Shown piece after piece: positions 26,225 through 35,965 of a stretch of DNA of 64,000 bases. Where the stretch lies: positions 62,001 through 126,000 of the forward strand of contig CAKSAM010000002.1 in NCBI GenBank assembly GCA_934436245.1. Direction: 5' to 3'. The notes under the pieces are model-generated. The model saw only the letters and a program-made list of their open reading frames with translations. It ran no database searches and had not been told where the DNA came from. Source of the DNA: an uncultured Acetatifactor sp. Lineage in GTDB: Bacteria > Bacillota > Clostridia > Lachnospirales > Lachnospiraceae. How positions within the stretch are numbered: the stretch's first letter is position 1; each line of letters opens with the position of its first letter. A program made the translations under genes and the position numbers.

Positions 26225-28030
26225 ATGAAAGATTTTGAAGCAAAAACATCCCCAAGACGCAAAATGGATACGGAAAGCTGGTTTATCGAATGTTACCGGA
26301 ATCACCAGGGACATCCGCTGCGTACACTGGTGCATCTGTACAAGGGAAATTATCATAAATTTGTCATGGCGGTCATCTGCTTTTTTGCAAAACATGCCTG
26401 TGTCTGGGTACTGCCGATCATTACAGCCAATATCATCAATGATGTGACTTCCCACAATCCGGATACCTTTCGGAATATTATTATTTACAGTATTCTGGAA
26501 GCCGGACTGATCGTGTTAAATATCCCGATGAACTATCTATATACTTCCTATAAAAGTCTGGCCACCCGATATGCCGAAACTGGACTTCGAAAGGCGTTGA
26601 TCCGGAAACTCCAGCAGTTATCCATTTCTTATCATGTAGAGACGCAGTCAGGAAGACTGCAGTCTAAAATCATGAGAGATGTGGAAGCGGTGGAAGGACT
26701 TTCCACACAGTTATTTTTAAGTATTCTGAATATCGCATTGAATATTGGTGTAGCCCTGGTGGTTACCATCAGCAAGAGCCGGATCGTGTTCGTATTTTTT
26801 CTGCTGACTACCCCTGTAGCAGCCATTACCATGGTCACTTTCCGGAATATTATGAAGAGACGGAATACAGAGTTCCGTAAGGAAATGGAAGAGACTTCCG
26901 CAAGAGTCATGGAAATGGTGGAACTGGTACCGGTAACAAGAGCTCATGCTCTGGAAGACGAAGAGGTAGCCAAGATGAGTGGACAGCTTTTTGCTGTGGC
27001 GGAAAAGGGCTATAAGCTGGATCTGATCCAGGCATTGTTTGGCTCCGTGGGCTGGGCTGTGTTCCAGATCTTTCAGGTAATCTGCCTGGCATTTACCGGA
27101 TATCTGGCCATCGGCGGTAAGATTCAGGCTGGTGATATCACATTGTATCAGAGCTATTTTGCCACGGTGGTCAACCAGGTGTCCTCCATTGTCACCCTGC
27201 TGCCTACCATTGCCAAGGGCATTGAATCCGTTAATTCCATCGGTGAAGTGTTGTTATCCGAAGACATTGAAGACAACGAAGGCAAGGAAAAATTAGAGCA
27301 GGTGACCGGTGATTTTGCTTTTGAGGATGTGTGCTTCCATTATAAAAACAACGAGCATAATGTGTTGAATCATTTAAATCTGCATGTAAAAGCCGGAGAG
27401 ACCATTGCTCTGGTAGGAGAATCCGGTGCCGGAAAGTCCACGATCTTAAATCTGGTGATTGGTTTTAACCAGGCGGAAAGCGGAAAAGTCCTGATCGACG
27501 GAAAGGATATCAGTAAGATTGACCTGCGTACTTATAGAAGGCATCTGGCGGTTGTTCCCCAGACGTCTATCCTGTTTTCAGGTACCATCCGGGATAATAT
27601 TACCTATGGATGTGAAAATGTGTCGGATGAAGAATTACAAAAGGTGATCAAAGCTGCCAATCTGTCGGACCTGATCGCATCACTGCCCAAAGGTCTGGAT
27701 ACCATGGTGGGAGAGCATGGCGGTAAACTGTCGGGTGGACAGAGGCAGCGGATCTCCATTGCCAGAGCGTTGATCAGGGATCCCAGGGTAATCGTGTTGG
27801 ATGAGGCGACTTCTGCTCTTGACAGTATCTCTGAAAAACTGATTCAGCAGGCATTGAATAATCTGACAGAAGGCAGGACTACCTTCATTGTGGCGCATAG
27901 ATTGTCCACCATCCGGGATGCCGACAAAATTGCAGTGATCGCCGAGGGCCATTGCACAGAATATGGTACCTATGAGGAGCTTATGGCACTCAGGGGTGAA
28001 TTCTATCAGTTAAAACAGATCCAGAGCTGA
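26225..28030 (+). CDS. ABC exporter, fused membrane and ATPase domains
   Basis: A 601-aa half-transporter. Residues 1-330 form an exporter-type membrane domain of about six segments; the ATPase domain has Walker A GESGAGKST, signature LSGGQRQRIS and Walker B VIVLDEATSALD, then the H-loop VAHRLST. Such proteins work as dimers; substrate unknown (lipid, peptide or drug). I chose the ATG at 26225 with GGAAAGG 11 nt upstream; a TTG at 26216 is too close to that site. It stands alone between terminators and the ruvAB promoter. Confidence 0.88.
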   Translation: MKDFEAKTSPRRKMDTESWFIECYRNHQGHPLRTLVHLYKGNYHKFVMAVICFFAKHACVWVLPIITANIINDVTSHNPDTFRNIIIYSILEAGLIVLNIPMNYLYTSYKSLATRYAETGLRKALIRKLQQLSISYHVETQSGRLQSKIMRDVEAVEGLSTQLFLSILNIALNIGVALVVTISKSRIVFVFFLLTTPVAAITMVTFRNIMKRRNTEFRKEMEETSARVMEMVELVPVTRAHALEDEEVAKMSGQLFAVAEKGYKLDLIQALFGSVGWAVFQIFQVICLAFTGYLAIGGKIQAGDITLYQSYFATVVNQVSSIVTLLPTIAKGIESVNSIGEVLLSEDIEDNEGKEKLEQVTGDFAFEDVCFHYKNNEHNVLNHLNLHVKAGETIALVGESGAGKSTILNLVIGFNQAESGKVLIDGKDISKIDLRTYRRHLAVVPQTSILFSGTIRDNITYGCENVSDEELQKVIKAANLSDLIASLPKGLDTMVGEHGGKLSGGQRQRISIARALIRDPRVIVLDEATSALDSISEKLIQQALNNLTEGRTTFIVAHRLSTIRDADKIAVIAEGHCTEYGTYEELMALRGEFYQLKQIQS

Positions 28031-28064
28031 CCATGGAAAAGGAAATAGAAAACTGAAAAGCTGC

Positions 28065-28093
28065 TTGAAACATATGTTCGGCTATGGTATGAT
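28065..28093 (+). promoter_or_regulatory. ruvAB promoter overlapped by a LexA-like box
   Basis: TTGAAA (28065-28070), a 17-bp spacer and TATGAT (28088-28093) form the promoter. GAAACATATGTTCG (28067-28080) overlaps the -35 and differs by one base from the symmetric GAAC-N4-GTTC core within its palindrome. ruvAB is part of the LexA regulon in B. subtilis. A further inverted repeat, GGCTATG with CATAGCC, spans the -10. Confidence 0.7.
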
Positions 28094-28159
28094 ATCTATA
28101 TCATAGCCGGTTTTGCTGGCTGCAATTTTGATGACAGGAAAGATGAGGTCTTAATATAC

Positions 28160-28786
28160 ATGTTCGCATATGTAAATGGTTTTTTGGAAGATGTCACGGT
28201 GGATAATGCTGTGATCGATGTAAATGGATTTGGTGTCAATGTACGGATTTCTGCAGATACAGCCTCCAGACTGCCCGGGATTGGAGAGCAGATCCGCCTC
28301 TATACCTATACTTATGTGAAGGAAGATGCATTTTTATTATATGGTTTTCTCTCCAGAAGTGATCTGGAGATGTTCAAACTCTGTATTACAGTAAGTGGGA
28401 TTGGACCGAAAGGTGCTCTGGCTATTTTATCTGTTATGGATGCGGATTCCCTGCGTTTTGCCATTATGTCCGGGGATGCTAAGGCAATCTCCCGGGCTCC
28501 CGGAGTAGGGGCACGGACAGCGCAGCGTCTGATCCTGGAATTGAAGGATAAAATCTCTATTGATGATAATCTGATTTCCCGTGAAATCGCTGCAGGCGGT
28601 GCAGAAGGAATTCTGACTGCAGGCAGTCTGCATATCGACAGTGAGAAGAAAAAGGAAGCGGTGGAAGCACTTGTGGCGTTAGGCTATGGACAGGCAGAAA
28701 GTCTCAAGGCTGTTAATGCTATCGAAGATGTGGAAACCATGGATTCCGGAGCAATCCTGAAAGCAGCACTGAAAAAATTGTTTTAA
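28160..28786 (+). CDS. ruvA: Holliday junction branch migration protein RuvA
   Basis: RuvA binds four-way junctions and loads RuvB. The 208-aa protein opens MFAYVNGFLEDV (OB fold), has the double helix-hairpin-helix region (GIGPKGALAILS and PGVGARTAQRLILELKDK), and a C-terminal domain that contacts RuvB. Length is normal. ruvB follows after 15 bp. The window also has RecG and RecU, both junction enzymes. Confidence 0.95.
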   Translation: MFAYVNGFLEDVTVDNAVIDVNGFGVNVRISADTASRLPGIGEQIRLYTYTYVKEDAFLLYGFLSRSDLEMFKLCITVSGIGPKGALAILSVMDADSLRFAIMSGDAKAISRAPGVGARTAQRLILELKDKISIDDNLISREIAAGGAEGILTAGSLHIDSEKKKEAVEALVALGYGQAESLKAVNAIEDVETMDSGAILKAALKKLF

Positions 28787-28801
28787 GGAACTGGATGAAT
28801 T

Positions 28802-29791
28802 ATGCCTAGAAGAATGATAGAGACAAACATTACAGAAGAAGACATTAAGCTGGAGGGCTCTCTGCGTCCACAGACACTGGATGATTATATCGGACAATCC
28901 AAGATAAAGGAGAATCTGAAAGTCTATATTACGGCGGCAAAGCAGCGTGGGGATGCTTTGGATCATGTATTGTTCTATGGCCCCCCCGGTCTTGGTAAGA
29001 CAACACTTGCTGGAATTATCGCCAATGAAATGGGTGTTCATATGAAGGTGACCAGTGGTCCGGCGATTGAGAAGCCAGGTGAGATGGCAGCTATCTTAAA
29101 TAATCTGGAAGAGGGAGATCTGTTGTTCGTGGATGAGATCCATAGATTGAACCGTCAGGTGGAAGAAGTATTGTATCCGGCCATGGAAGACTATTGTATC
29201 GATATTATGATCGGTAAGGGTTCCAGCGCCAGATCGGTACGGCTGGAGCTGCCGAAATTTACACTGGTGGGTGCAACAACCCGTGCCGGACTTTTGACAG
29301 CTCCCCTGCGGGATCGTTTTGGCATGATCCATCATCTGGAATTTTATACGATTGAGGAACTACAGCAGATTATTATGCATTCTGCCGGAATTCTGAATGT
29401 AGAGATTGAATCGGCCGGTGCAAAGGAGATGGCCAGGAGAAGTCGTGGCACTCCCAGACTTGCCAATCGTATCTTGAAACGTGTCCGTGACTTTGCGCAG
29501 GTAAAATATGAAGGGATCATTACAGAAGAGGTTGCCAGAACTGCACTGGATCTTATGGATGTGGACAAGATGGGACTGGATCATATTGACCGCAATATCC
29601 TTGTTACGATCATTGATAAATTCAACGGAGGACCGGTAGGACTGGATACACTGTCCGCTGCCATCGGTGAAGATGCCGGTACTATCGAAGATGTTTATGA
29701 GCCTTATCTGATAAAAAACGGATTTTTAAACAGGACTCCGAAGGGAAGAGTTGTCACGGATCTGGCATATCATCATCTGGGACTGAACTGA
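28802..29791 (+). CDS. ruvB: Holliday junction helicase RuvB
   Basis: AAA+ motor of branch migration. Walker [10 protein letters not shown], Walker [13 protein letters not shown], sensor [12 protein letters not shown] and the C-terminal winged-helix region are all visible in 329 aa, the usual length. It is co-transcribed with ruvA from the LexA-type promoter. Confidence 0.96.
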   Translation: MPRRMIETNITEEDIKLEGSLRPQTLDDYIGQSKIKENLKVYITAAKQRGDALDHVLFYGPPGLGKTTLAGIIANEMGVHMKVTSGPAIEKPGEMAAILNNLEEGDLLFVDEIHRLNRQVEEVLYPAMEDYCIDIMIGKGSSARSVRLELPKFTLVGATTRAGLLTAPLRDRFGMIHHLEFYTIEELQQIIMHSAGILNVEIESAGAKEMARRSRGTPRLANRILKRVRDFAQVKYEGIITEEVARTALDLMDVDKMGLDHIDRNILVTIIDKFNGGPVGLDTLSAAIGEDAGTIEDVYEPYLIKNGFLNRTPKGRVVTDLAYHHLGLN

Positions 29792-29860
29792 TCACAGAAA
29801 CGTTCCTGCTTTCGGATATATTTGCAGCTGAACAGTTTCGGTGGGCTTACGAAATTTTAC

Positions 29861-29889
29861 TTGCCACTCTATACATTCTGATATATAAT
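29861..29889 (+). promoter_or_regulatory. promoter of the zapA operon
   Basis: TTGCCA (29861-29866), 17 bp, TATAAT (29884-29889). It precedes zapA by 72 bp and probably serves zapA, the U32 gene, ftsW, the PBP and the NUDIX gene, which are closely spaced. Confidence 0.65.
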
Positions 29890-29961
29890 AAATCTTGTAT
29901 TATTTTTTTTATAAATAGCATATATTGTGTTTTCAAAAGAGTGTTAAGAGGGGTGTTGGCG

Positions 29962-30363
29962 ATGTCTCCTAAGACAGATACAGAAGTAATCATCGGTGGT
30001 AAGGTATTAACCCTGAGTGGCTATGAAAGTGAAGATTATATGCAGAAGATTGCTTCTTACATTAATGGTAAGATTGCAGAATATGGTAAGCTGGACAGCT
30101 TTCGGAGACAGCCTTTGGATAAGCAGAATGTATTGCTTCAGCTGAATATTGCGGATGATTATTTTAAAGCCAAAAAGCAGATATCTATTTTAGAGGAAGA
30201 GCTGCAGGGCAAGGAAAAGGAACTCTATGATTTGAAACATGAATTGATTTCTGCACAGATTAAATTAGAGAATGCAGAAAAGCAGGGAAAGGAACTGCAA
30301 AAGCAGTTGGATGAAGACGCTAAAAAAATTGTACGTCTGGAGACAGAACTAAAAGGCAAATGA
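29962..30363 (+). CDS. zapA: cell division protein ZapA
   Basis: ZapA bundles FtsZ filaments at the division ring. The N-terminal part (VIIGGKVLTLSGYESEDYM, IASYINGKI) is the ZapA globular domain; residues from about 75 on form a long coiled coil (LEEELQGKEKELYDLKHEL). The ATG at 29962 follows AAGAGGGG; a GTG at 29941 is less likely. The predicted size is 133 aa, longer than B. subtilis ZapA because of the coiled coil. It precedes the U32 gene, a common order in Firmicutes. Confidence 0.85.
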   Translation: MSPKTDTEVIIGGKVLTLSGYESEDYMQKIASYINGKIAEYGKLDSFRRQPLDKQNVLLQLNIADDYFKAKKQISILEEELQGKEKELYDLKHELISAQIKLENAEKQGKELQKQLDEDAKKIVRLETELKGK

Positions 30364-30431
30364 ATTGACAGCTGTCCGTTTACGGGCAGCTATTTGCTTA
30401 TATGATGAAGAAAGTGCAATAGGGAAAGTCC

Positions 30432-32657
30432 ATGAATATAGAAAAGAAAGTAGAATTATTGGCGCCTGCGGGAAATATAGAAGCTTTTTATGGTGCAGTT
30501 CATGCGGGTGCAGATGCGATATATTTAGGTGGGAATCGTTTCGGTGCCAGGGCGTATGCGGAAAATTTTTCAGAAGAGGAACTTGTTTCCTGTATACGAT
30601 ATGCACATCTCTTTGGCAGAAAAGTATATCTTACTGTAAATACGCTGGTGAAAGAATCCGAGTTTTCGGAATTATATGATTATCTGAAGCCTTATTACTG
30701 TGCCGGCCTTGATGGCGTCATTATTCAGGATATGGGTGTTTTTGCTTTTCTTCGGGATAATTTCCCCGGGATGGAGCTCCACGGAAGCACACAGATGACG
30801 ATCACAGGTGAATATGGTGCCGCCTTTTTAAAGGAACAGGGAGCTTGCCGGGTGGTTCCGGCCAGAGAACTGAACTTGCAGGAAATTCGTCGGATAAAAG
30901 AGACTACCGGAATCGAAATCGAGTGTTTTATTCATGGCGCAATGTGCTATTGTTACTCAGGTCAGTGTCTGTTCAGCAGTATTTTGGGTGGAAGAAGCGG
31001 AAATCGTGGGCGGTGTGCCCAGCCCTGCCGTCTCCCCTATACAACGGAAAACAATAAAAAAGAATGTTATCCTTTAAGCCTGAAAGATATGTGTACTATT
31101 GATGATATTCCGGAACTTCTGGAAGCCGGAATCGATTCTTTTAAGATAGAAGGCCGTATGAAGAAACCGGAATATGCTGCCGGTGTAACTGCGGTTTATC
31201 GCAAATATATTGATAAATATTATGCAGACCCAAATGCTTCATGGAAGATTTCCAGGGAGGATATGCATACTTTATCCTGCCTGTATATCCGTAGTGAAAG
31301 ACAGGATGGTTATTACCATAAACACAACGGCAGGGAGATGGTTACATGGAGCAGTCCTGCCTACAGCGGTAATGATGATACTCTTTTAGAAAATATCCGG
31401 AAAAAATATCTGGAAAATAAATTATTGCTTCCGGTGCGCATGACTGCATGCTTTCATACAGGTGAAAAGGCGCTATTAACGCTAACCTGCGGCGTAAATC
31501 AGATTTCACTGGAGGGTGATGAGGTTCAGGAAGCTGCGAAACAGCCTATTTCCAGAGAAAATATCATAAAACAGTTGGGAAAACTGGGAGAAAGCAGTTT
31601 TTATCAGGATGGACCAGTCATACTTGAGTTAAGTGACAATGCATTTTATCCCTTGAAAGCAATCAATGAACTGAGGAGAAGGGGAATTGCGCTTTTAGAG
31701 GAAAAAATAATCCGGAAAAACGGCTTCCTCTATGAAAGGGTTCCGGTACAGTCTGCACAGATCAACAAAAAAAATGAGAATTTCATTCCCATGGAAGTGG
31801 AAGCTGCAAAAAGTCTTGCTGTCAGTATACAGACACTGCAACAATGGCAGGTGCTTTGCAAATCTTCCGTCTGGAAGAAAGAAAGAACTGACTTTCGGCT
31901 GGAACGTTTATATCTGGCGGCAGATTTTCTGCTGCAGGACAAGCTGCATGCGACACAGATACTGAAAAAGATAAGTTCGGACTACAAAGGAACGATGCAA
32001 TGCATTGTGGCGCTTCCTAAGATACTGCGCCTCAGGGATCAGCAGTACCTCAGGGAACTTTATGAGTTTGTACAGGAAAATGCAGAAGATATTCAGGGCT
32101 TTCAGGCAGCATCACTGGAACAGATCGGCTTATTGGAGCAGTGGAAGCTGAAAGATCAGAAAATATATGGTGATCATAGTCTTTATATCTGGAATACCGT
32201 TTGTCGCGATTTCTGGAAGAAATATCTGGAAAGCTTCTGCATGCCGTTAGAACTGACTGCGGCTGAACAGAAATTACTTTCAGACAATCAACTTTCGGTG
32301 GAAAAAATGATTTACGGAAGGATTCCCATGATGGTTACAGCAAATTGTGTTACAAAAACTACCGACAAATGCCGCATGGATGAGGGAACAGGTATTACTC
32401 TGATTACTGACCGTTATCACAAGAAATTTCCAATCGTGCGTAATTGTATTCATTGCTATAATGTAATTTATAATACGGTGCCGCTATCTCTGCATAAAGA
32501 TTGCAGCAAGTGGTGTGACCGGGGGATCGGGCGGATAGATTTTACCACAGAGACAGAAAGTGAGACTCAGAATATTTTAGATTATTTTGCAGGTATCCGC
32601 AGAGAATTACCTTATGAAGAATATACCACAGGGCACGAAAAACGTGGAGTAGAATAG
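30432..32657 (+). CDS. U32 family protein (RlhA/YhbU-like, collagenase-like)
   Basis: A 741-aa protein. The N-terminal half is the U32 barrel: ELLAPAGNIEAFYGAVHAGA, ELHGSTQMTITG, then the cysteine motifs CFIHGAMC and RGRCAQPCR that mark the family and may bind a metal cluster. The C-terminal half is longer than in simple YhbU proteins. Some relatives (RlhA, TrhP) take part in rRNA or tRNA hydroxylation, others are called peptidases; which applies here is not readable. Start ATG at 30432 after AGGGAAAG. Confidence 0.85.
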   Translation: MNIEKKVELLAPAGNIEAFYGAVHAGADAIYLGGNRFGARAYAENFSEEELVSCIRYAHLFGRKVYLTVNTLVKESEFSELYDYLKPYYCAGLDGVIIQDMGVFAFLRDNFPGMELHGSTQMTITGEYGAAFLKEQGACRVVPARELNLQEIRRIKETTGIEIECFIHGAMCYCYSGQCLFSSILGGRSGNRGRCAQPCRLPYTTENNKKECYPLSLKDMCTIDDIPELLEAGIDSFKIEGRMKKPEYAAGVTAVYRKYIDKYYADPNASWKISREDMHTLSCLYIRSERQDGYYHKHNGREMVTWSSPAYSGNDDTLLENIRKKYLENKLLLPVRMTACFHTGEKALLTLTCGVNQISLEGDEVQEAAKQPISRENIIKQLGKLGESSFYQDGPVILELSDNAFYPLKAINELRRRGIALLEEKIIRKNGFLYERVPVQSAQINKKNENFIPMEVEAAKSLAVSIQTLQQWQVLCKSSVWKKERTDFRLERLYLAADFLLQDKLHATQILKKISSDYKGTMQCIVALPKILRLRDQQYLRELYEFVQENAEDIQGFQAASLEQIGLLEQWKLKDQKIYGDHSLYIWNTVCRDFWKKYLESFCMPLELTAAEQKLLSDNQLSVEKMIYGRIPMMVTANCVTKTTDKCRMDEGTGITLITDRYHKKFPIVRNCIHCYNVIYNTVPLSLHKDCSKWCDRGIGRIDFTTETESETQNILDYFAGIRRELPYEEYTTGHEKRGVE

Positions 32658-32677
32658 AGAAAGGTATTGTACCGCTC

Positions 32678-34003
32678 ATGCAGGAATATATAATTGAATT
32701 ATCCAAATATTTTATAGCTTTTTTCATGGTTTTATATACAGTAAGCTGTTTTTATACATTCCGCTATCCTATAGGAGAGTATCGGCGTGGAATTTTCGTG
32801 TTACAGGATCTGTTGATGTTTCTTGTTCAGGTACTTTGCTTTTTGAATCTCTCTCTGACCAGTGGCGATTTCCAATATCTTTTTTTCTTTGCATTCATTC
32901 TTATTTTTTTGTTTGCAACTATTACGATGGTATGTCTGATCTACGAGAATATTAACAGACTATTGCTGAATAATATGTGTATGTTGTTGGGAATAGGTCT
33001 TTGTATTGTTTCAAGGCTTTCCTTTGACAAGGCGATCAGACAATATATCATTGTGCTGTCATCCCTGATTTTTTCCCTTTTTATACCATATTTACTTGGG
33101 AGAATTCATTTTTTCAAAAAGATTACATGGCTTTATGCAACGCTTGGAATCGCATTGCTTGGCACTGTATTGGTTCTGGGAGAAGTAACTCACGGTTCTA
33201 AAATATCTTTTTCTCTGGGGGGGATTACGTTCCAGCCTTCCGAATTTGTTAAAATTCTGTTTTTATTTTTTCTGGCCGGAGCACTTTGGGAAAATATTTC
33301 TTTGCAGAGAATTGTCCTGACAGCTATGATCGCAGGTGCACATGTAGTGATATTGGTTGTCTCTAAGGATTTGGGAAGCGCTCTGATATTTTTTGTGGGT
33401 TTTGTATTCGTTGTGTTTGCAGCCACACGGAATTATCTGTATCTTGCTGCCGGATTTGTGGGCGGTGGAGCCGCCTCTTACCTTGCTTATCTGCTGTTTG
33501 ATCATGTCAGAGTCAGAGTCCTTGCATGGCAGGATCCCTGGAAATATATTGACAGTAAAGGGTATCAGATCACACAGTCGCTGTTTGCCATCGGAAGCGG
33601 AAGCTGGTTCGGCATGGGGCTGTTAAAAGGAAATCCCACGGCAATTCCATTTGTTGAGGCAGATTTTATCTTTTCCTCTATTTGTGAGGAGCTGGGTGTT
33701 ATTTTCGGAATCTGCCTGATCCTGATCTGCATCAGCAGCTTTTTGGAAATGATGCGTATTGCGGTACGTATTCATGACAGATTTTATCAATTGATTGTTT
33801 ATGGTATTGGTATCATGTATATTTTTCAGATTTTCCTGACCATCGGAGGTGGAACAAAATTTATTCCCCTGACCGGTGTTACACTTCCTTTTATCAGTTA
33901 TGGAGGAAGTTCTGTCATGACTACCATGATTATGTTTTTTATCATTCAGGGAATCTATATCCGACTGCAGAAGGAAGGAGTGCATAGGGGTGGCAGAAAA
34001 TAA
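32678..34003 (+). CDS. SEDS-family protein (FtsW/RodA/SpoVE-like glycan polymerase)
   Basis: A 441-aa membrane protein with about ten segments. DLGSALIFFVGFVFV, a VRVLAWQDPWKY loop and FISYGGSSVMTTM near the end are SEDS motifs of peptidoglycan glycosyltransferases. The gene overlaps a class B PBP gene by 14 nt, the usual SEDS-PBP pairing, so the two probably form one wall-synthesis complex. Whether it acts in division, elongation or sporulation cannot be decided; no mreBCD is in the window. Confidence 0.9.
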   Translation: MQEYIIELSKYFIAFFMVLYTVSCFYTFRYPIGEYRRGIFVLQDLLMFLVQVLCFLNLSLTSGDFQYLFFFAFILIFLFATITMVCLIYENINRLLLNNMCMLLGIGLCIVSRLSFDKAIRQYIIVLSSLIFSLFIPYLLGRIHFFKKITWLYATLGIALLGTVLVLGEVTHGSKISFSLGGITFQPSEFVKILFLFFLAGALWENISLQRIVLTAMIAGAHVVILVVSKDLGSALIFFVGFVFVVFAATRNYLYLAAGFVGGGAASYLAYLLFDHVRVRVLAWQDPWKYIDSKGYQITQSLFAIGSGSWFGMGLLKGNPTAIPFVEADFIFSSICEELGVIFGICLILICISSFLEMMRIAVRIHDRFYQLIVYGIGIMYIFQIFLTIGGGTKFIPLTGVTLPFISYGGSSVMTTMIMFFIIQGIYIRLQKEGVHRGGRK

Positions 34004-35480
34004 GTCACAGAATACGCAAAAAAAGAAAGACATCGCCGGAAAAAAAGCTGCCCAAAACAGAAAACGGATGGGAAACCAACGGGAAATCTGGTTGTCTGCC
34101 GGAGGTATCGGGGTACTGTTTTTATGTCTTTTGATCTATCTTGGGTATTTTGTTGCCACAAGTGAACAGGATATGATCAACAACAGCTATAATTCCCGTC
34201 AGCAGATTTTGTTGTCCCGTAATTACCGGGGATCCATTTATTCCCGTGACGGAGAAATCCTTGCAGAAACTGTCCTGAATGAGAAAGAAGAGGAAAGCCG
34301 GAATTATCCTTATAAAAATCTGTTTTCTCATATTGTCGGATATTCCACCCAGGGCAGAATGGGAATAGAGGCCCTGGCCAATTATTATCTGATCAATACC
34401 AATACTTCCCTGGCCAATAAGGTCAAAAACGATACAGCAGGAAAAAAGAATCCGGGAGATAATGTATATACTACGCTGGATGTGCAAATTCAGCAGGTGG
34501 CAAATGATCAGTTGAATATCTATCGAGGTGCGATCATTGTAACAGAATGCTCTACAGGTAAAATACTCGCCATGGTATCCCATCCGGATTTCGATCCCAA
34601 TTCTATTGCTGATATGTGGGATGAGCTGGTATCCGATGATTCCAGCACTGTACTTTTAAACCGGGCAACCCAGGGACTGTATCCCCCCGGATCGACCTTT
34701 AAAATAGTAACTGCTTTGGAATATATTCGTGAAAATCCGGATACGTATCTGAAATATTCCTACAATTGTAACGGTTCTTTCCGGCAAGGTGACAGCAAGA
34801 TCAGCTGTTATCATGGATCGAATCATGGTCAGGTTGATTTTACAAGATCTTTTGCAAAATCCTGTAACTCTTCCTTTGCCAATATAGGAATGAGTCTGGA
34901 TCGAAATGCATTTCAGGATACTTTAGATGATCTCCTGTTTAATAAGGATTTGCCGCTGACGCTGAATTATGCCAAAAGTACTGCCATTGTTTCTGACAGT
35001 ACTCCTTCTGCTGAAATGATGCAGACCTCTATTGGTCAGGGAAAAACGCAGATCACACCAATGCATCTGAATATGATCACCTGTTCCATTGCAAATAATG
35101 GTGTTCTGATGAAGCCATACGTGATCGATCGTGTGGAAAATGATGAGGGTACAGTGGTCAAAAGTTTTAAACCTTCTGAGTACGGACGTCTGATGACAGA
35201 AGAAGAGTCTGCGATTCTCAGACAGCTAATGACCGATGTGGTACAGGAGGGAACTGCGTCCAAACTGAAGGGACTGGATTATACTGCAGCAGGAAAAACC
35301 GGTTCTGCAGAATACAACAATGTCAAGGGTGACAGCCATGCGTGGTTTACAGGATTTGCACCTGCAGAAGATCCGGAGGTCTGCGTAACGATCATCGTAG
35401 AGGGAGCCGGAAGTGGTGGCGACTATGCTGTGCCAATTGCAAGGCGCATATTTGATACTTACTTTAATGAAAAAGAGTAA
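33990..35480 (+). CDS. class B penicillin-binding protein (transpeptidase)
   Basis: A 496-aa protein with a basic cytoplasmic tail, one membrane anchor at about residues 33-53, a short dimerisation part, and a transpeptidase domain with PPGSTFKIVTALEY (SxxK), KSCNSSFAN (SxN) and AAGKTGSAEY (KTG). It cross-links peptidoglycan and pairs with the overlapping SEDS gene. The start is GTG at 33990 after AAGGAAGGAG. It is shorter than PBP2 of E. coli and resembles the PbpA type of Clostridia. Confidence 0.92.
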   Translation: MAENKSQNTQKKKDIAGKKAAQNRKRMGNQREIWLSAGGIGVLFLCLLIYLGYFVATSEQDMINNSYNSRQQILLSRNYRGSIYSRDGEILAETVLNEKEEESRNYPYKNLFSHIVGYSTQGRMGIEALANYYLINTNTSLANKVKNDTAGKKNPGDNVYTTLDVQIQQVANDQLNIYRGAIIVTECSTGKILAMVSHPDFDPNSIADMWDELVSDDSSTVLLNRATQGLYPPGSTFKIVTALEYIRENPDTYLKYSYNCNGSFRQGDSKISCYHGSNHGQVDFTRSFAKSCNSSFANIGMSLDRNAFQDTLDDLLFNKDLPLTLNYAKSTAIVSDSTPSAEMMQTSIGQGKTQITPMHLNMITCSIANNGVLMKPYVIDRVENDEGTVVKSFKPSEYGRLMTEEESAILRQLMTDVVQEGTASKLKGLDYTAAGKTGSAEYNNVKGDSHAWFTGFAPAEDPEVCVTIIVEGAGSGGDYAVPIARRIFDTYFNEKE

Positions 35481-35499
35481 TCGGAGGTTTTACGCTACT

Positions 35500-35940
35500 A
35501 TGATTGAAGCTACCAGTTGTGGCGGAGTTGTAATTTTCCGTGGAAAAGTATTACTTCTCTATAAAAATATTAAAAATAAATATGAAGGATGGGTATTACC
35601 GAAAGGAACAGTAGAAACCGGGGAGACACATGAGCAGACTGCTTTAAGAGAAGTACTGGAAGAAAGCGGCTCCAAGGCTTTTATTGTAGAGTATATCGGA
35701 CGCAGTGAATATTCTTTTAACGTGCCGGAGGATGTTGTGGAGAAAGAAGTTCACTGGTATCTAATGGGAACGGGCAGTTATTACAGTAAGCCACAACGAG
35801 AGGAATATTTTGCAGATTCCGGTTTTTATAAATATCATGAAGCGTGGCACCTTTTAAAATTTGCAAATGAAAAACAAATATTGGAAAAAGCATATGCCGA
35901 ATATCTGGAAAGAAAAAGGAATAACCAATGGAAAGATTGA
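35500..35940 (+). CDS. NUDIX hydrolase
   Basis: The 146-aa protein has a complete Nudix box: GTVETGETHEQT followed by ALREVLEESG, with the metal-binding glutamates in place. GWVLPKG precedes it, as in Ap4A- and MutT-type enzymes. The substrate is unknown. The ATG at 35500 follows CGGAGG at a loose 13-nt spacing; the frame extends upstream into the PBP gene without family match. It ends the zapA operon; the next gene is convergent, 25 bp away. Confidence 0.88.
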   Translation: MIEATSCGGVVIFRGKVLLLYKNIKNKYEGWVLPKGTVETGETHEQTALREVLEESGSKAFIVEYIGRSEYSFNVPEDVVEKEVHWYLMGTGSYYSKPQREEYFADSGFYKYHEAWHLLKFANEKQILEKAYAEYLERKRNNQWKD

Positions 35941-35965
35941 TTATTCCCATCTCCTCAAACGCATA

